A DNA stretch of 30,359 bases, from NCBI GenBank assembly GCA_002331465.1, contig DCYM01000242.1, positions 1 through 30,359 of the forward strand, read 5' to 3'. The position numbers and the translations under genes were made by a program. This stretch comes from Candidatus Neomicrothrix sp. UBA2110 (GTDB lineage Bacteria; Actinomycetota; Acidimicrobiia; Acidimicrobiales; Poriferisodalaceae). The notes below the pieces were generated by a model. That model searched no databases, was not told the origin of the DNA, and worked only from the letters and a program-made list of their open reading frames with translations. Positions 16,002 through 23,302 of this stretch are shown piece by piece (within the stretch, counting starts at the first letter, position 1; the number at the start of each line of letters is the position of its first letter).

Positions 16002-16883
16002 ATGCCTATTGAAGTGCACTTAATCGATGGAACGTATGAGTTATTCAGACACTTTTACGCGGTGCCGTCTCGCCGAACTGAGAGCGGGCAGGAGGTAGCT
16101 GCCGTACGCGGCGTTCTCGGCAATGTCCTCGGTTTGTTGGAGGCGGGCGCGACGCATTTAGCGGTGGCGACCGACCACATCATCCCGTCTTTTCGGAACG
16201 ATCTATGGGGGGCTTATAAAGATGGCTCCGACGTTGACCCCGAGATCGCGCAACAATTCGAACCCCTGGAAAGGGGCCTTCAGGCACTCGGAATTGAAGT
16301 TTGGCCGATGGTTGAATTCGAAGCGGACGATGCCCTCGCTGCCGGCGCTGCCATGGCCAGTCGAGATGACAGAGTTGAGAAGGTGCTGATTTGCACTCCT
16401 GATAAAGACCTCGCCCAATGTGTCGGTGCCAAAATTTTTCAATGGGATCGACGCAAGGATCTGATTTTTGACGAAGACGCCGTTGTCCAGAAGTACGGGG
16501 TAACTCCTGAATCCATTCCGGATTATCTGGCTCTAGTAGGTGACACAGCTGACGGGTTCCCCGGACTCAGTGGGTGGGGTCCCAAATCTTCGGCGACGGT
16601 CTTGCACCATTACCGTTCGATTGAGATGATTCCAGACGACGCCGCGCTTTGGGAAGTAGCAGTTCGGGGTAGCGAAAAGTTGGCTGCGACCTTGGCGGAT
16701 CAACGCGATTTAGCGTTACTTTTCAAACAGATCGCTACGGTTCGCATCGACGCGCCGGTGGCGACCAATGTTGATCAACTCGCGTGGATGGGTCCGACTA
16801 CGGCGTTCGAAGAATTCTGTACTGCTAACCGTATGGAGTCACTACTGCAACGAACGTGGAAGCTGATGGCTAAGCCGCTCTAG
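16002..16883 (+). CDS. Stand-alone 5'-3' exonuclease (PolI N-domain / flap nuclease family)
   Basis: This 293-residue nuclease corresponds to the N-terminal 5'-nuclease domain of DNA polymerase I without the polymerase. Metal-binding acids are in place: Asp9 (LIDGTYELFRHFYA), Asp58, Glu107-Asp109-Asp110 (EADD), Asp134 and Asp136 (TPDKD), Asp181 and Asp184 (GDTADGFPG; family consensus GDxSDNxPG). The helix-3-turn-helix DNA-binding motif follows as GLSGWGPKSSATVL. It would remove flaps or RNA primers. The start ATG 16002 directly follows the mini-ORF stop. The VOC gene follows after 9 bases and may be co-transcribed. Confidence 0.9.
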   Translation: MPIEVHLIDGTYELFRHFYAVPSRRTESGQEVAAVRGVLGNVLGLLEAGATHLAVATDHIIPSFRNDLWGAYKDGSDVDPEIAQQFEPLERGLQALGIEVWPMVEFEADDALAAGAAMASRDDRVEKVLICTPDKDLAQCVGAKIFQWDRRKDLIFDEDAVVQKYGVTPESIPDYLALVGDTADGFPGLSGWGPKSSATVLHHYRSIEMIPDDAALWEVAVRGSEKLAATLADQRDLALLFKQIATVRIDAPVATNVDQLAWMGPTTAFEEFCTANRMESLLQRTWKLMAKPL

Positions 16884-16892
16884 TATGGAGCA

Positions 16893-17252
16893 ATGGAACT
16901 GGGACCGGTCCACCACGTATCAATTAATTGTTCTGATGTTGAGGGCACCGCGCCCTTCTATACCGACGTGCTGGGTCTAACAACTCTCGACCGTCCAGAT
17001 TTTCCCTTTAATGGGCGATGGCTTCAAACCCCTGGAGGTGGCGAGGTTCATCTCATCGAAGTGGAGGGATGGCAACCCCCCAAAGGCCAGCACTGGGCCT
17101 TTCGAGTAGAGAACATTGATGCAACCGTCGCGGAGCTACGAGAAAATGGTGTCGAAGTGAAAGACCCGCGAGATCTTCCGGGGACCACGGCGCGACAAAC
17201 CTTCTTTTTTGATCCATCCGGCAACATGATCGAACTGAATCAGCCTGCGTGA
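16893..17252 (+). CDS. VOC family protein (glyoxalase/dioxygenase fold)
   Basis: This 119-residue single-domain vicinal-oxygen-chelate protein has the paired beta-alpha-beta-beta-beta pattern. It starts GPVHHVSINCSDVEGTAPFYTDVLGL and ends with the typical FFFDPSGNMIELNQP. Candidate metal ligands are His7 or His8, the His in EVHLIE, the His in HWAFRV and the Glu of MIEL. The fold covers glyoxalase I, lactoylglutathione-lyase-like, epimerase and resistance proteins, so no reaction is assigned. It follows the exonuclease by 9 bases; a GGAG lies shortly before its ATG. Confidence 0.85.
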   Translation: MELGPVHHVSINCSDVEGTAPFYTDVLGLTTLDRPDFPFNGRWLQTPGGGEVHLIEVEGWQPPKGQHWAFRVENIDATVAELRENGVEVKDPRDLPGTTARQTFFFDPSGNMIELNQPA

Positions 17253-17267
17253 CCCGATGAGTTCGAC

Positions 17268-17285
17268 GGGGTAAAAAGTTATCCC
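17268..17285. terminator. Possible hairpin between convergent VOC and sulfatase genes
   Basis: GGGGTAA (17268-17274), a four-base loop, and TTATCCC (17279-17285) give a seven-pair stem containing one G-U wobble. It lies in the 79-base gap between two convergent genes, where a bidirectional terminator is expected. No U-run follows on either strand, so it is only a candidate. Confidence 0.3.
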
Positions 17286-17331
17286 AACGTCAGTATCTGC
17301 TCAAGCAACGGACAGAGATCGGGTAACGGTC

Positions 17332-19647
17332 TTATTGCGTGCTCAACCCCGCTCGAAAAAGGCCCTCAAGCTCAGCGGCTCGCACTGCGTCTCCCGGTTC
17401 ATCAAGGCGGGTGAGCGTCACTTCGACGACATTCGCCGAGCATTTGAAGTCAGAAGGGTAGGGTCCCACAGGCGATCCTGTGTCGGTACCGACGTCGAAG
17501 GTTTCGCCACTCATTGAGAACACGACCGGAACGGTGCGCTCAAGACGCGCGTGTGCGACGGCACGTTCATCCACTACCAAGACAAGCTCCCCGCCTTGGC
17601 CGAAACCACCTTCGTAGTCGAACAACGCCTCAACTAGGTGGGTTCCAGGGTCCAGCGTGGGTCCTATCAGCGTTGTTATGTCGTGACCGTAACAGTTGTA
17701 GGTGAAGCGCGGACTTCCCTCATTTAGCCACATTGACCACCCGGACATGTTTCCGCCCTGGCAGGCGACAACGCCTCCATCGTCGGTGGCAGTGATCACC
17801 TCGGCAGAGATTTGCCAAGAGCAGTTCTTTAGCCGTACCACGGCGCTTTCTGGCAATCTCACGTGGGCCGTGGTGTAGGTCATTTTGGTGAGCCCACCGA
17901 GCGTCTGAGGCACTGCAAGCTCTCCGCCTCGCGCTGACCCAGCATCGCGTAACGGGTACACACCAAATTTGCGTGCTTCAGTATCGAACATCTCAACAAG
18001 TTCCGCGAGGAGATCTGGATGTTGAGCAGCGAGGTCGACTGATTGCGAGAAGTCGTTCTCTACGTTGTACAACTCCCAGTGCTCTTGAGGTCCGTCGAAG
18101 TCGAACCCCTCCATCCTGATCCACGGCACACGACCGTGGAAGCACGATGCGATCCAACCCTCGTTGTAAATCGCTCGGTTGCCGAGGATCTCGAAGTACT
18201 GCGTGGTGCGGTGACTCGATCCATCTGTTGCGAAGGAGTAGCCCATGGGCACCCCGTGCAACGGGATTTGGTCGATGCCATTTACTGTCTCGGGAACAGA
18301 AATACCCGTGGCCTCGAGAATTGTTGGAACGATATCGACCACATGGTGGAATTGAGATCGCAGTCCACCTTCGTCGGTAATTGTGCCTGGCCATTCGACA
18401 GCGAGTCCGTTTCGTGTCCCTCCAAAGTGTGAAGCGACCTGTTTCATCCACTGGAACGGAGAATCCAGAGCCCACGCCCAACCGACGTTGAAATGATTCT
18501 CACACTTAGCGGTACCGAAATCATCCATGTGTTCAAGCAGCCATTCGGGGTCCTCGTGCACTCCGTTCTGAAACGAGGGGGCGCTCCAGGCTCCATGGAT
18601 GGTGCCTTCGGCAGAGGCACCGTTATCGCCGGAGAGATAAATGACAAGGGTTTCACGGCCCTCGCTTCTCGCGGCGTCGATTACGCGCCCAATGTGATGG
18701 TCGGTATGGGCGAGGAAACCGGCGAAGCATTCCATCAATCGAGCTGCCACCGGCCGGTAGCGCTCTGGGTACTCTGCCCAAGGGGGGATCTCTTCGGGTC
18801 TTGGTGTGAGCGCTGTGTCTGCAGGAATTACCCCCAGGCGGAGTTGCTCCGCATAGATCTCATCACGAAGATCGTCCCATCCGTTGTCGAACTTTCCCCG
18901 GAACTGATCGATCCATTCGCTAGGAGCGTGATGTGGGGCGTGCACTGCCGGAGTGGAGAAGTAGCAGAACCACGGGCGATGGGGTGCTGACACTCGGTGG
19001 CGTTCGATCCAAGTGACCGCTTGATCCGCTAAGTCCTCGGTCAGGTGGTAACCCGGTGTTTCGACATGGGGTGAAATCGGTGTGGTTTGGTCGTAGACAG
19101 CCGGTTCCCACTGCGATGCTTCGGCACCGATGATGCCATAGAAGCGGTCGAACCCCATTCCGGTCGGCCAGCGGTCGAAGGGACCGGCGGGCCCCTGTTC
19201 CCATGATGGTGTCAAATGCCACTTGCCGAAGCACGAGGTCGCATAGCCCGACATTTGGAGTATCTGGGCCACAGTCGCGGCTTCAACCGGTATTGCCGAG
19301 TCGTAGCCAGGGAACGAGTTGGCAATCTCGGTGATACCTCCCATATGGACGGTGTGGTGCTGACGTCCAGTAAGTAGGGCGGCTCTCGTTGGTGAACACA
19401 AGGCAGTGGTGTGAAACTGGTTGTACAGCAGTCCACGGTCGGCAACCGCTTGAAATGAGGGCGCCTGAACTGGCCCGCCGAAAGAAGAAAACGAGCCAAA
19501 TCCGACATCGTCCAACATGATGAGCAACACATTCGGGCCATCAGAAGAGCCCTCACGTTGACCCATTCGGCGGCCCTCGGAATCACCGAGCAACCTCCCA
19601 ATGTGGCCGGTAAAGGGCTCTGACGGCCTCGGCAAACCTTCAGTCAT
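17332..19647 (-). CDS. Sulfatase, formylglycine (Cys) type, arylsulfatase-like
   Basis: This 771-residue sulfatase is similar in layout to the large AtsA/AtsD-like arylsulfatases. Calcium ligands Asp46-Asp47 lie in LIMLDDVGFG; the catalytic Cys84 lies in LCSPTRAALLTGR and matches the C-x-P-x-R signature converted to formylglycine. Further motifs are FGKWHLTP, LSGDNGASAEG (metal Asp-Asn) and QFHHVVDIVPTILEATG. A long C-terminal beta-rich region follows. No signal peptide is apparent, so a cytoplasmic location is suggested. It would hydrolyse a sulfate ester; the substrate is unknown. No formylglycine-generating enzyme is in the window. Its ATG overlaps the MBL gene stop by 4 bases, which supports this start over the internal ATG at residue 28. 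Confidence 0.93.
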   Translation of the reverse strand: MTEGLPRPSEPFTGHIGRLLGDSEGRRMGQREGSSDGPNVLLIMLDDVGFGSFSSFGGPVQAPSFQAVADRGLLYNQFHTTALCSPTRAALLTGRQHHTVHMGGITEIANSFPGYDSAIPVEAATVAQILQMSGYATSCFGKWHLTPSWEQGPAGPFDRWPTGMGFDRFYGIIGAEASQWEPAVYDQTTPISPHVETPGYHLTEDLADQAVTWIERHRVSAPHRPWFCYFSTPAVHAPHHAPSEWIDQFRGKFDNGWDDLRDEIYAEQLRLGVIPADTALTPRPEEIPPWAEYPERYRPVAARLMECFAGFLAHTDHHIGRVIDAARSEGRETLVIYLSGDNGASAEGTIHGAWSAPSFQNGVHEDPEWLLEHMDDFGTAKCENHFNVGWAWALDSPFQWMKQVASHFGGTRNGLAVEWPGTITDEGGLRSQFHHVVDIVPTILEATGISVPETVNGIDQIPLHGVPMGYSFATDGSSHRTTQYFEILGNRAIYNEGWIASCFHGRVPWIRMEGFDFDGPQEHWELYNVENDFSQSVDLAAQHPDLLAELVEMFDTEARKFGVYPLRDAGSARGGELAVPQTLGGLTKMTYTTAHVRLPESAVVRLKNCSWQISAEVITATDDGGVVACQGGNMSGWSMWLNEGSPRFTYNCYGHDITTLIGPTLDPGTHLVEALFDYEGGFGQGGELVLVVDERAVAHARLERTVPVVFSMSGETFDVGTDTGSPVGPYPSDFKCSANVVEVTLTRLDEPGDAVRAAELEGLFRAGLSTQ

Positions 19648-21347
19648 CCGAACCCCGGGTGGTCGATCGCCCCAAGAGCTTGCAGCACCCGCGTCGTGTC
19701 ACCCTCAACTGACAAATCTCCCAAATCCACAGCGCTACGAACGTTGCTCGAACCAGTGAGAATCTGGTTCCAGACCTCTCGGATCCCTGTAAGCGACGCT
19801 TCAGCATCGTGACCATCGGTTGGACAAGCGATGTGGTTACGGAAGTGAAGACCTGTGCGTTCACCGTCAAGTACCACAGCGAGATGTAAATCAATTCCGA
19901 TAAGGCGGTCAGGATCAACGAGAACCCGAAGGACAGATACAGCTGCCTCAAGAGACCACCGCGCTACCTGACGCCGACTAAACCGATGCGTTTTTAGCCT
20001 CGACACGTCAATGGTGCCATCGAGATCAAGAGCTCGTGTCAGGCACCAGTTGCGAATATTGGCTGAGGTCGTGCGTCGAGCAGCAGTCCGAAGCGCATCC
20101 GCGAGCAGATGCTGGTCCTGTTCAGTGGCACCCGGGCGGTGTACGAGTCGACCAGCTAATGACAGAGCCCAGCGGAGATCATTGTCGGTCCCCCTGAGCG
20201 CCTCGGCGCACAGGACCCTCACCTGCTCAACACCTCCCATTGCCGAGACCATTCGTTCTGCCTCATCGGCGGTATCAAGCGGAAGCAGACCTACGGGATC
20301 GCCATCGAAAAATCCGAAGAGGCCGCTTCGAATCTGACGGACGTGGTGTTCGGCTAAGCCGTAGTGCTGTTGTGTTAACCAGTCATCGTCATACATTGCC
20401 GGTAGCTGGATCCGGTGCGCGAGTTCTGGACCCGTTGCCCCGCGGTTTGTCCAGCGAACAGTCTGATCCCAAAGAAACTGGATTGAGTCACGATACGCAG
20501 TCACCCGTTGCTCTATTTGCTGGCTCCCCGACAAGGGGGGACCGTGGGTTGCCACGAGGTGCTCAGCTTCGAGGGAGCGCAAGTGGTCGAGTCCGTTGAG
20601 CAGTACCCGAGGATCACGGTACTCCTCCCCCCGGATGGCAAATATGTTGAAGAGCGCGGGCCACACCAGGTTGTGAACGGCCACCTTGAGGTGAGGAAAC
20701 CAAAGGGTGACTGAGTCGTCAGCATCGGAAGGCGCCGGGGTCACAAACATCTCGAGCCCTGCCACGGTTACCTTGACTGGATCCGCGAATGTATGGTCAG
20801 CCGGTATGTAACCGGGCGTTGAGGGTGCGTGATGTGCCATGCGGTAAGCGAGCCCCAAGCCGACGTTGACGAGTCCGTCAGGTCCCTCATCAGGCAGTTG
20901 AATACCGAACTGCTCCACGAGTCCACGGCTGTAGGCAGGTGCGATCTCCATCGCTGATCGCTCAAGGTTCTGTGTGATGCGCTCATGTCCCCAGATTGCA
21001 GTGATTGGCTCGTGCTCCGTTAGAGCCACGGTGCCGTTCACATAATGAAAATGCGTGTACACCACCGCAACCACTGGTTCTGTCGAGACTCGACGCAGGT
21101 GTTCTAAGGCACTTCGCATTTCCTCAACAGATTCACCGGTATCGATCGCGACGATGCCTTCAGGACCGCGGACGAACGTTTGGTTAGACAGGCCGTTGCC
21201 CACTAGGCACCAAACGCCGTCACATACCTCGTACATGCTCGGAACCAGACGATCCGTGTGCTCGTGGAGTGACCGGTCGGCAAGCCGTCCTTGCGCATCG
21301 GCCACAACACGGGAGTCGTCATCGGCAAGCGTTCGCCAGTCGCCCAT
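19644..21347 (-). CDS. MBL-fold alkylsulfatase-like protein with altered metal ligands
   Basis: This 567-residue protein has the three-part layout of SdsA1/BDS1 alkylsulfatases: a metallo-beta-lactamase domain (about 35-270), a helical alkylsulfatase dimerisation domain (about 275-425) and an SCP2-like C-terminal domain (about 440-560). The signature that reads THxHxDH in active enzymes is here THFHYVNG: His99 and His101 remain, but the Asp and second His are Val103 and Asn104. The two Glu ligands expected in the TEAPSEM and AEN regions of SdsA1 also seem lost (TPAPSDADDS, VHNLVWP). The His near ATHGPP (268) is kept. No secretion signal is seen. It may bind one metal, use another chemistry, or belong to a divergent subfamily. 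It is first in a two-gene operon with a formylglycine-type sulfatase. Confidence 0.8.
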   Translation of the reverse strand: MGDWRTLADDDSRVVADAQGRLADRSLHEHTDRLVPSMYEVCDGVWCLVGNGLSNQTFVRGPEGIVAIDTGESVEEMRSALEHLRRVSTEPVVAVVYTHFHYVNGTVALTEHEPITAIWGHERITQNLERSAMEIAPAYSRGLVEQFGIQLPDEGPDGLVNVGLGLAYRMAHHAPSTPGYIPADHTFADPVKVTVAGLEMFVTPAPSDADDSVTLWFPHLKVAVHNLVWPALFNIFAIRGEEYRDPRVLLNGLDHLRSLEAEHLVATHGPPLSGSQQIEQRVTAYRDSIQFLWDQTVRWTNRGATGPELAHRIQLPAMYDDDWLTQQHYGLAEHHVRQIRSGLFGFFDGDPVGLLPLDTADEAERMVSAMGGVEQVRVLCAEALRGTDNDLRWALSLAGRLVHRPGATEQDQHLLADALRTAARRTTSANIRNWCLTRALDLDGTIDVSRLKTHRFSRRQVARWSLEAAVSVLRVLVDPDRLIGIDLHLAVVLDGERTGLHFRNHIACPTDGHDAEASLTGIREVWNQILTGSSNVRSAVDLGDLSVEGDTTRVLQALGAIDHPGFG

Positions 21348-21353
21348 ACTCGG

Positions 21354-21359
21354 ATCCTA
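21354..21359 (-). promoter_or_regulatory. Candidate -10 element of the sulfatase operon
   Basis: On the minus strand TAGGAT is followed by six bases and then the ATG at 21347. Spacing matches the other leaderless-looking starts in this window. No convincing -35 was found at 16-19 bases. Confidence 0.35.
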
Positions 21360-21517
21360 TGTCGGGTAGCGCGCTGTCGCGTCTGTCTGCAGCTGTGATT
21401 TGGACTTGTTTTCGAGTTGCTGGGCCTATCGAAGCGTGAGCATTAAAATTTCCTGTGAATGAGAAGGTGTGCAAGGGAGACGGGCTGAGCACCTCATGGA
21501 CGCTACGCTCAAATGGC

Positions 21518-23074
21518 GTGTCAAACCCCAGCATGTCTGAACGGTTGAATGACCTCGAACAACGTCGCCAAGCGGCCCTTAGCGCGGGTACCGAACGCGC
21601 CGTGGCTCGACAGCACGAAAAAGGAAAGATGCTTGCCCGCGAGCGCATCGAATACCTGCTCGACCAAGGCTCGTTTCATGAATTTGACATGCTTGCTCGT
21701 CACCGGGCTCACGATGTGGGGCTAGACGATCGCCCCTACACGGACGGCATCATCACCGGATGGGGAACCATTGATGGCCGAAAAGTTTTTGTCGCTAGTC
21801 AAGATTTCACGGTGTTCGGTGGCGCCCTCGGTGAGGTCTTCGCCGAAAAGATGCACAAGATAATGGATCTGGCAGAGTCCGTTGGTGCTCCGATGATCGG
21901 ATTGAACGACGGCGCTGGCGCTCGAATTCAAGAAGGTGTTGTTTCGTTGGCCGGTTACGGAGGTATCTTCCGGCGAAATGTTCAAGCATCAGGGGTGATT
22001 CCCCAAATCAGCGTGATCCTCGGTCCCTGCGCCGGTGGAGCCGTCTACTCACCCGCGATGACTGACTTTATTTTTATGGTTCGCGACACCAGTCACATGT
22101 TCATCACAGGTCCAGATGTGGTGAAGACCGTCACGGGGGAAGAGGTCACCTTAGAAGAACTGGGCGGGGCTGGTTCCCACAGCACAAAATCAGGTGTTGC
22201 ATCTTTCGTCGGTGAAGACGAACAAAGCGTCCTTGACGACGTGAAATATCTGCTGTCTTTTCTGCCTTCAAACAATGTCGATAACCCACCCTTATCACCG
22301 AGTAGTGATGATCCTGAACGCGATTGCTTGACGCTAAGAGACATCCTGCCAGATAGCTCCAACGTCCCTTATGACATGAAAGACGTTATTGCGGAAGTCG
22401 TTGATGACGGTGAATTTCTCGAATATCACGCCGGGTGGGCTGGATCAATTGTCTGCGGGTTCGGGCGCATAGATGGTCGCTCTGTGGGCATAGTTGGCAA
22501 TCAGCCCATGGTGATGGCTGGGGTGCTTGACATTGAGTCATCAGAAAAAGCGGCACGCTTCGTGCGATTCTGCGACGCTTTCAATTTGCCCCTGTTGACC
22601 TTCGTTGACGTCCCGGGTTTCCTACCTGGTGTGGATCAAGAACACGGCGGCATTATTCGTCACGGAGCAAAACTTCTTTACGCATATTGTGAGGCCACAG
22701 TTCCTCGAGTGCAGGTGATTACCCGAAAAGCTTACGGCGGGGCCTATGTGGTGATGGACTCCAAGTCCGTGGGATGTGATGTTTCTTTCGCTTGGCCTAC
22801 GGCGGAACTGGCCGTCATGGGCCCTCAAGGAGCGGTTGAAATTCTGAACCGACGGGAGCTGCAGCAAGCCGCTGATCCCGAGGCACGCAAGGCTGAACTT
22901 GTTGACGAATACACCGAAAAGTATGCGAACCCATACGTCGCAGCTGAACGCGGCATTGTGGACGCGGTAATTGACCCAAGTGAGACACGCCAAAAGGTCG
23001 TAGCTGCGTTCCGAATGATTGGAAGCAAACGGGAAGAACTACCCAAACGCAAGCACGGGAACGTTCCGCTGTGA
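21518..23074 (+). CDS. Acyl-CoA carboxylase beta subunit (propionyl/acetyl-CoA carboxyltransferase)
   Basis: This is the carboxyltransferase subunit of an actinobacterial biotin-dependent acyl-CoA carboxylase (AccD5/PccB-like), moving CO2 from biotin to propionyl- or acetyl-CoA. Core motifs: HEKGKMLARERIEYLLD, FGGALGEVFAEK, LNDGAGARIQEGV, GPCAGGAVYSP, FITGPDVVKTVTGEE and, in the C-terminal half, DVPGFLPGVDQEHGG and ITRKAYGGAYVVM. The residue after GGAY, which sets acyl specificity in Streptomyces PccB (Asp), is Val here. Starts at GTG 21455, GTG 21518 and ATG 21533 are all possible. 21518 is preferred because TACGCT (21504-21509) ends 8 bases before it and family homology begins just after. 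The epsilon-like gene overlaps its stop. The biotin-carrying alpha subunit is not in the window. Confidence 0.93.
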   Translation: MSNPSMSERLNDLEQRRQAALSAGTERAVARQHEKGKMLARERIEYLLDQGSFHEFDMLARHRAHDVGLDDRPYTDGIITGWGTIDGRKVFVASQDFTVFGGALGEVFAEKMHKIMDLAESVGAPMIGLNDGAGARIQEGVVSLAGYGGIFRRNVQASGVIPQISVILGPCAGGAVYSPAMTDFIFMVRDTSHMFITGPDVVKTVTGEEVTLEELGGAGSHSTKSGVASFVGEDEQSVLDDVKYLLSFLPSNNVDNPPLSPSSDDPERDCLTLRDILPDSSNVPYDMKDVIAEVVDDGEFLEYHAGWAGSIVCGFGRIDGRSVGIVGNQPMVMAGVLDIESSEKAARFVRFCDAFNLPLLTFVDVPGFLPGVDQEHGGIIRHGAKLLYAYCEATVPRVQVITRKAYGGAYVVMDSKSVGCDVSFAWPTAELAVMGPQGAVEILNRRELQQAADPEARKAELVDEYTEKYANPYVAAERGIVDAVIDPSETRQKVVAAFRMIGSKREELPKRKHGNVPL

Positions 23075-23259
23075 GCATCCCACTGTTGGGAATGATTCGC
23101 CCTTCTCCGAGCGACGAAGAAGCGGCGGCAATTGCCTCCGCTGTCGAACTCCTTTGGCCGCGTCCGACGTCAGCGAACATTGAAACAACCCGCTCTAATT
23201 GGAGATTCAGTGGACGTCGGTGGGACGAACCAGCAAAGTGGCCGCGGCGGACGTACTAA
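23071..23259 (+). CDS. Acyl-CoA carboxylase epsilon-like small subunit
   Basis: This 62-residue gene starts at GTG 23071, overlapping the carboxylase beta stop by 4 bases (GTGA). The protein has the two features of the actinobacterial ACC epsilon family: an N-terminal acidic/alanine-rich helix (PSPSDEEAAAIASAVELLW) and a Trp/Arg-rich tail (NWRFSGRRWDEPAKWPRR). Epsilon subunits bind the alpha-beta carboxylase and stimulate its activity. Sequence conservation in the family is weak, so the call rests on size, composition, tail motif and genomic position. Confidence 0.72.
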   Translation: MSIPLLGMIRPSPSDEEAAAIASAVELLWPRPTSANIETTRSNWRFSGRRWDEPAKWPRRTY

Positions 23260-23302
23260 CTCCTTAAACGCCCATCAAGAAGCCTGTGCAGACGAGCGTT
23301 TT

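Noticed and set aside
17993..19601. Several long frames on both strands inside the sulfatase gene
   Set aside because: They are out-of-frame shadows of a protein with all sulfatase motifs; none has a family signature.
17332..21347. Impression that the sulfatase operon is GC-richer and so recently acquired
   Set aside because: Hand counts of single 60-base lines ranged about 48-65% both inside and outside this region, so no clear shift could be shown without a full computation.
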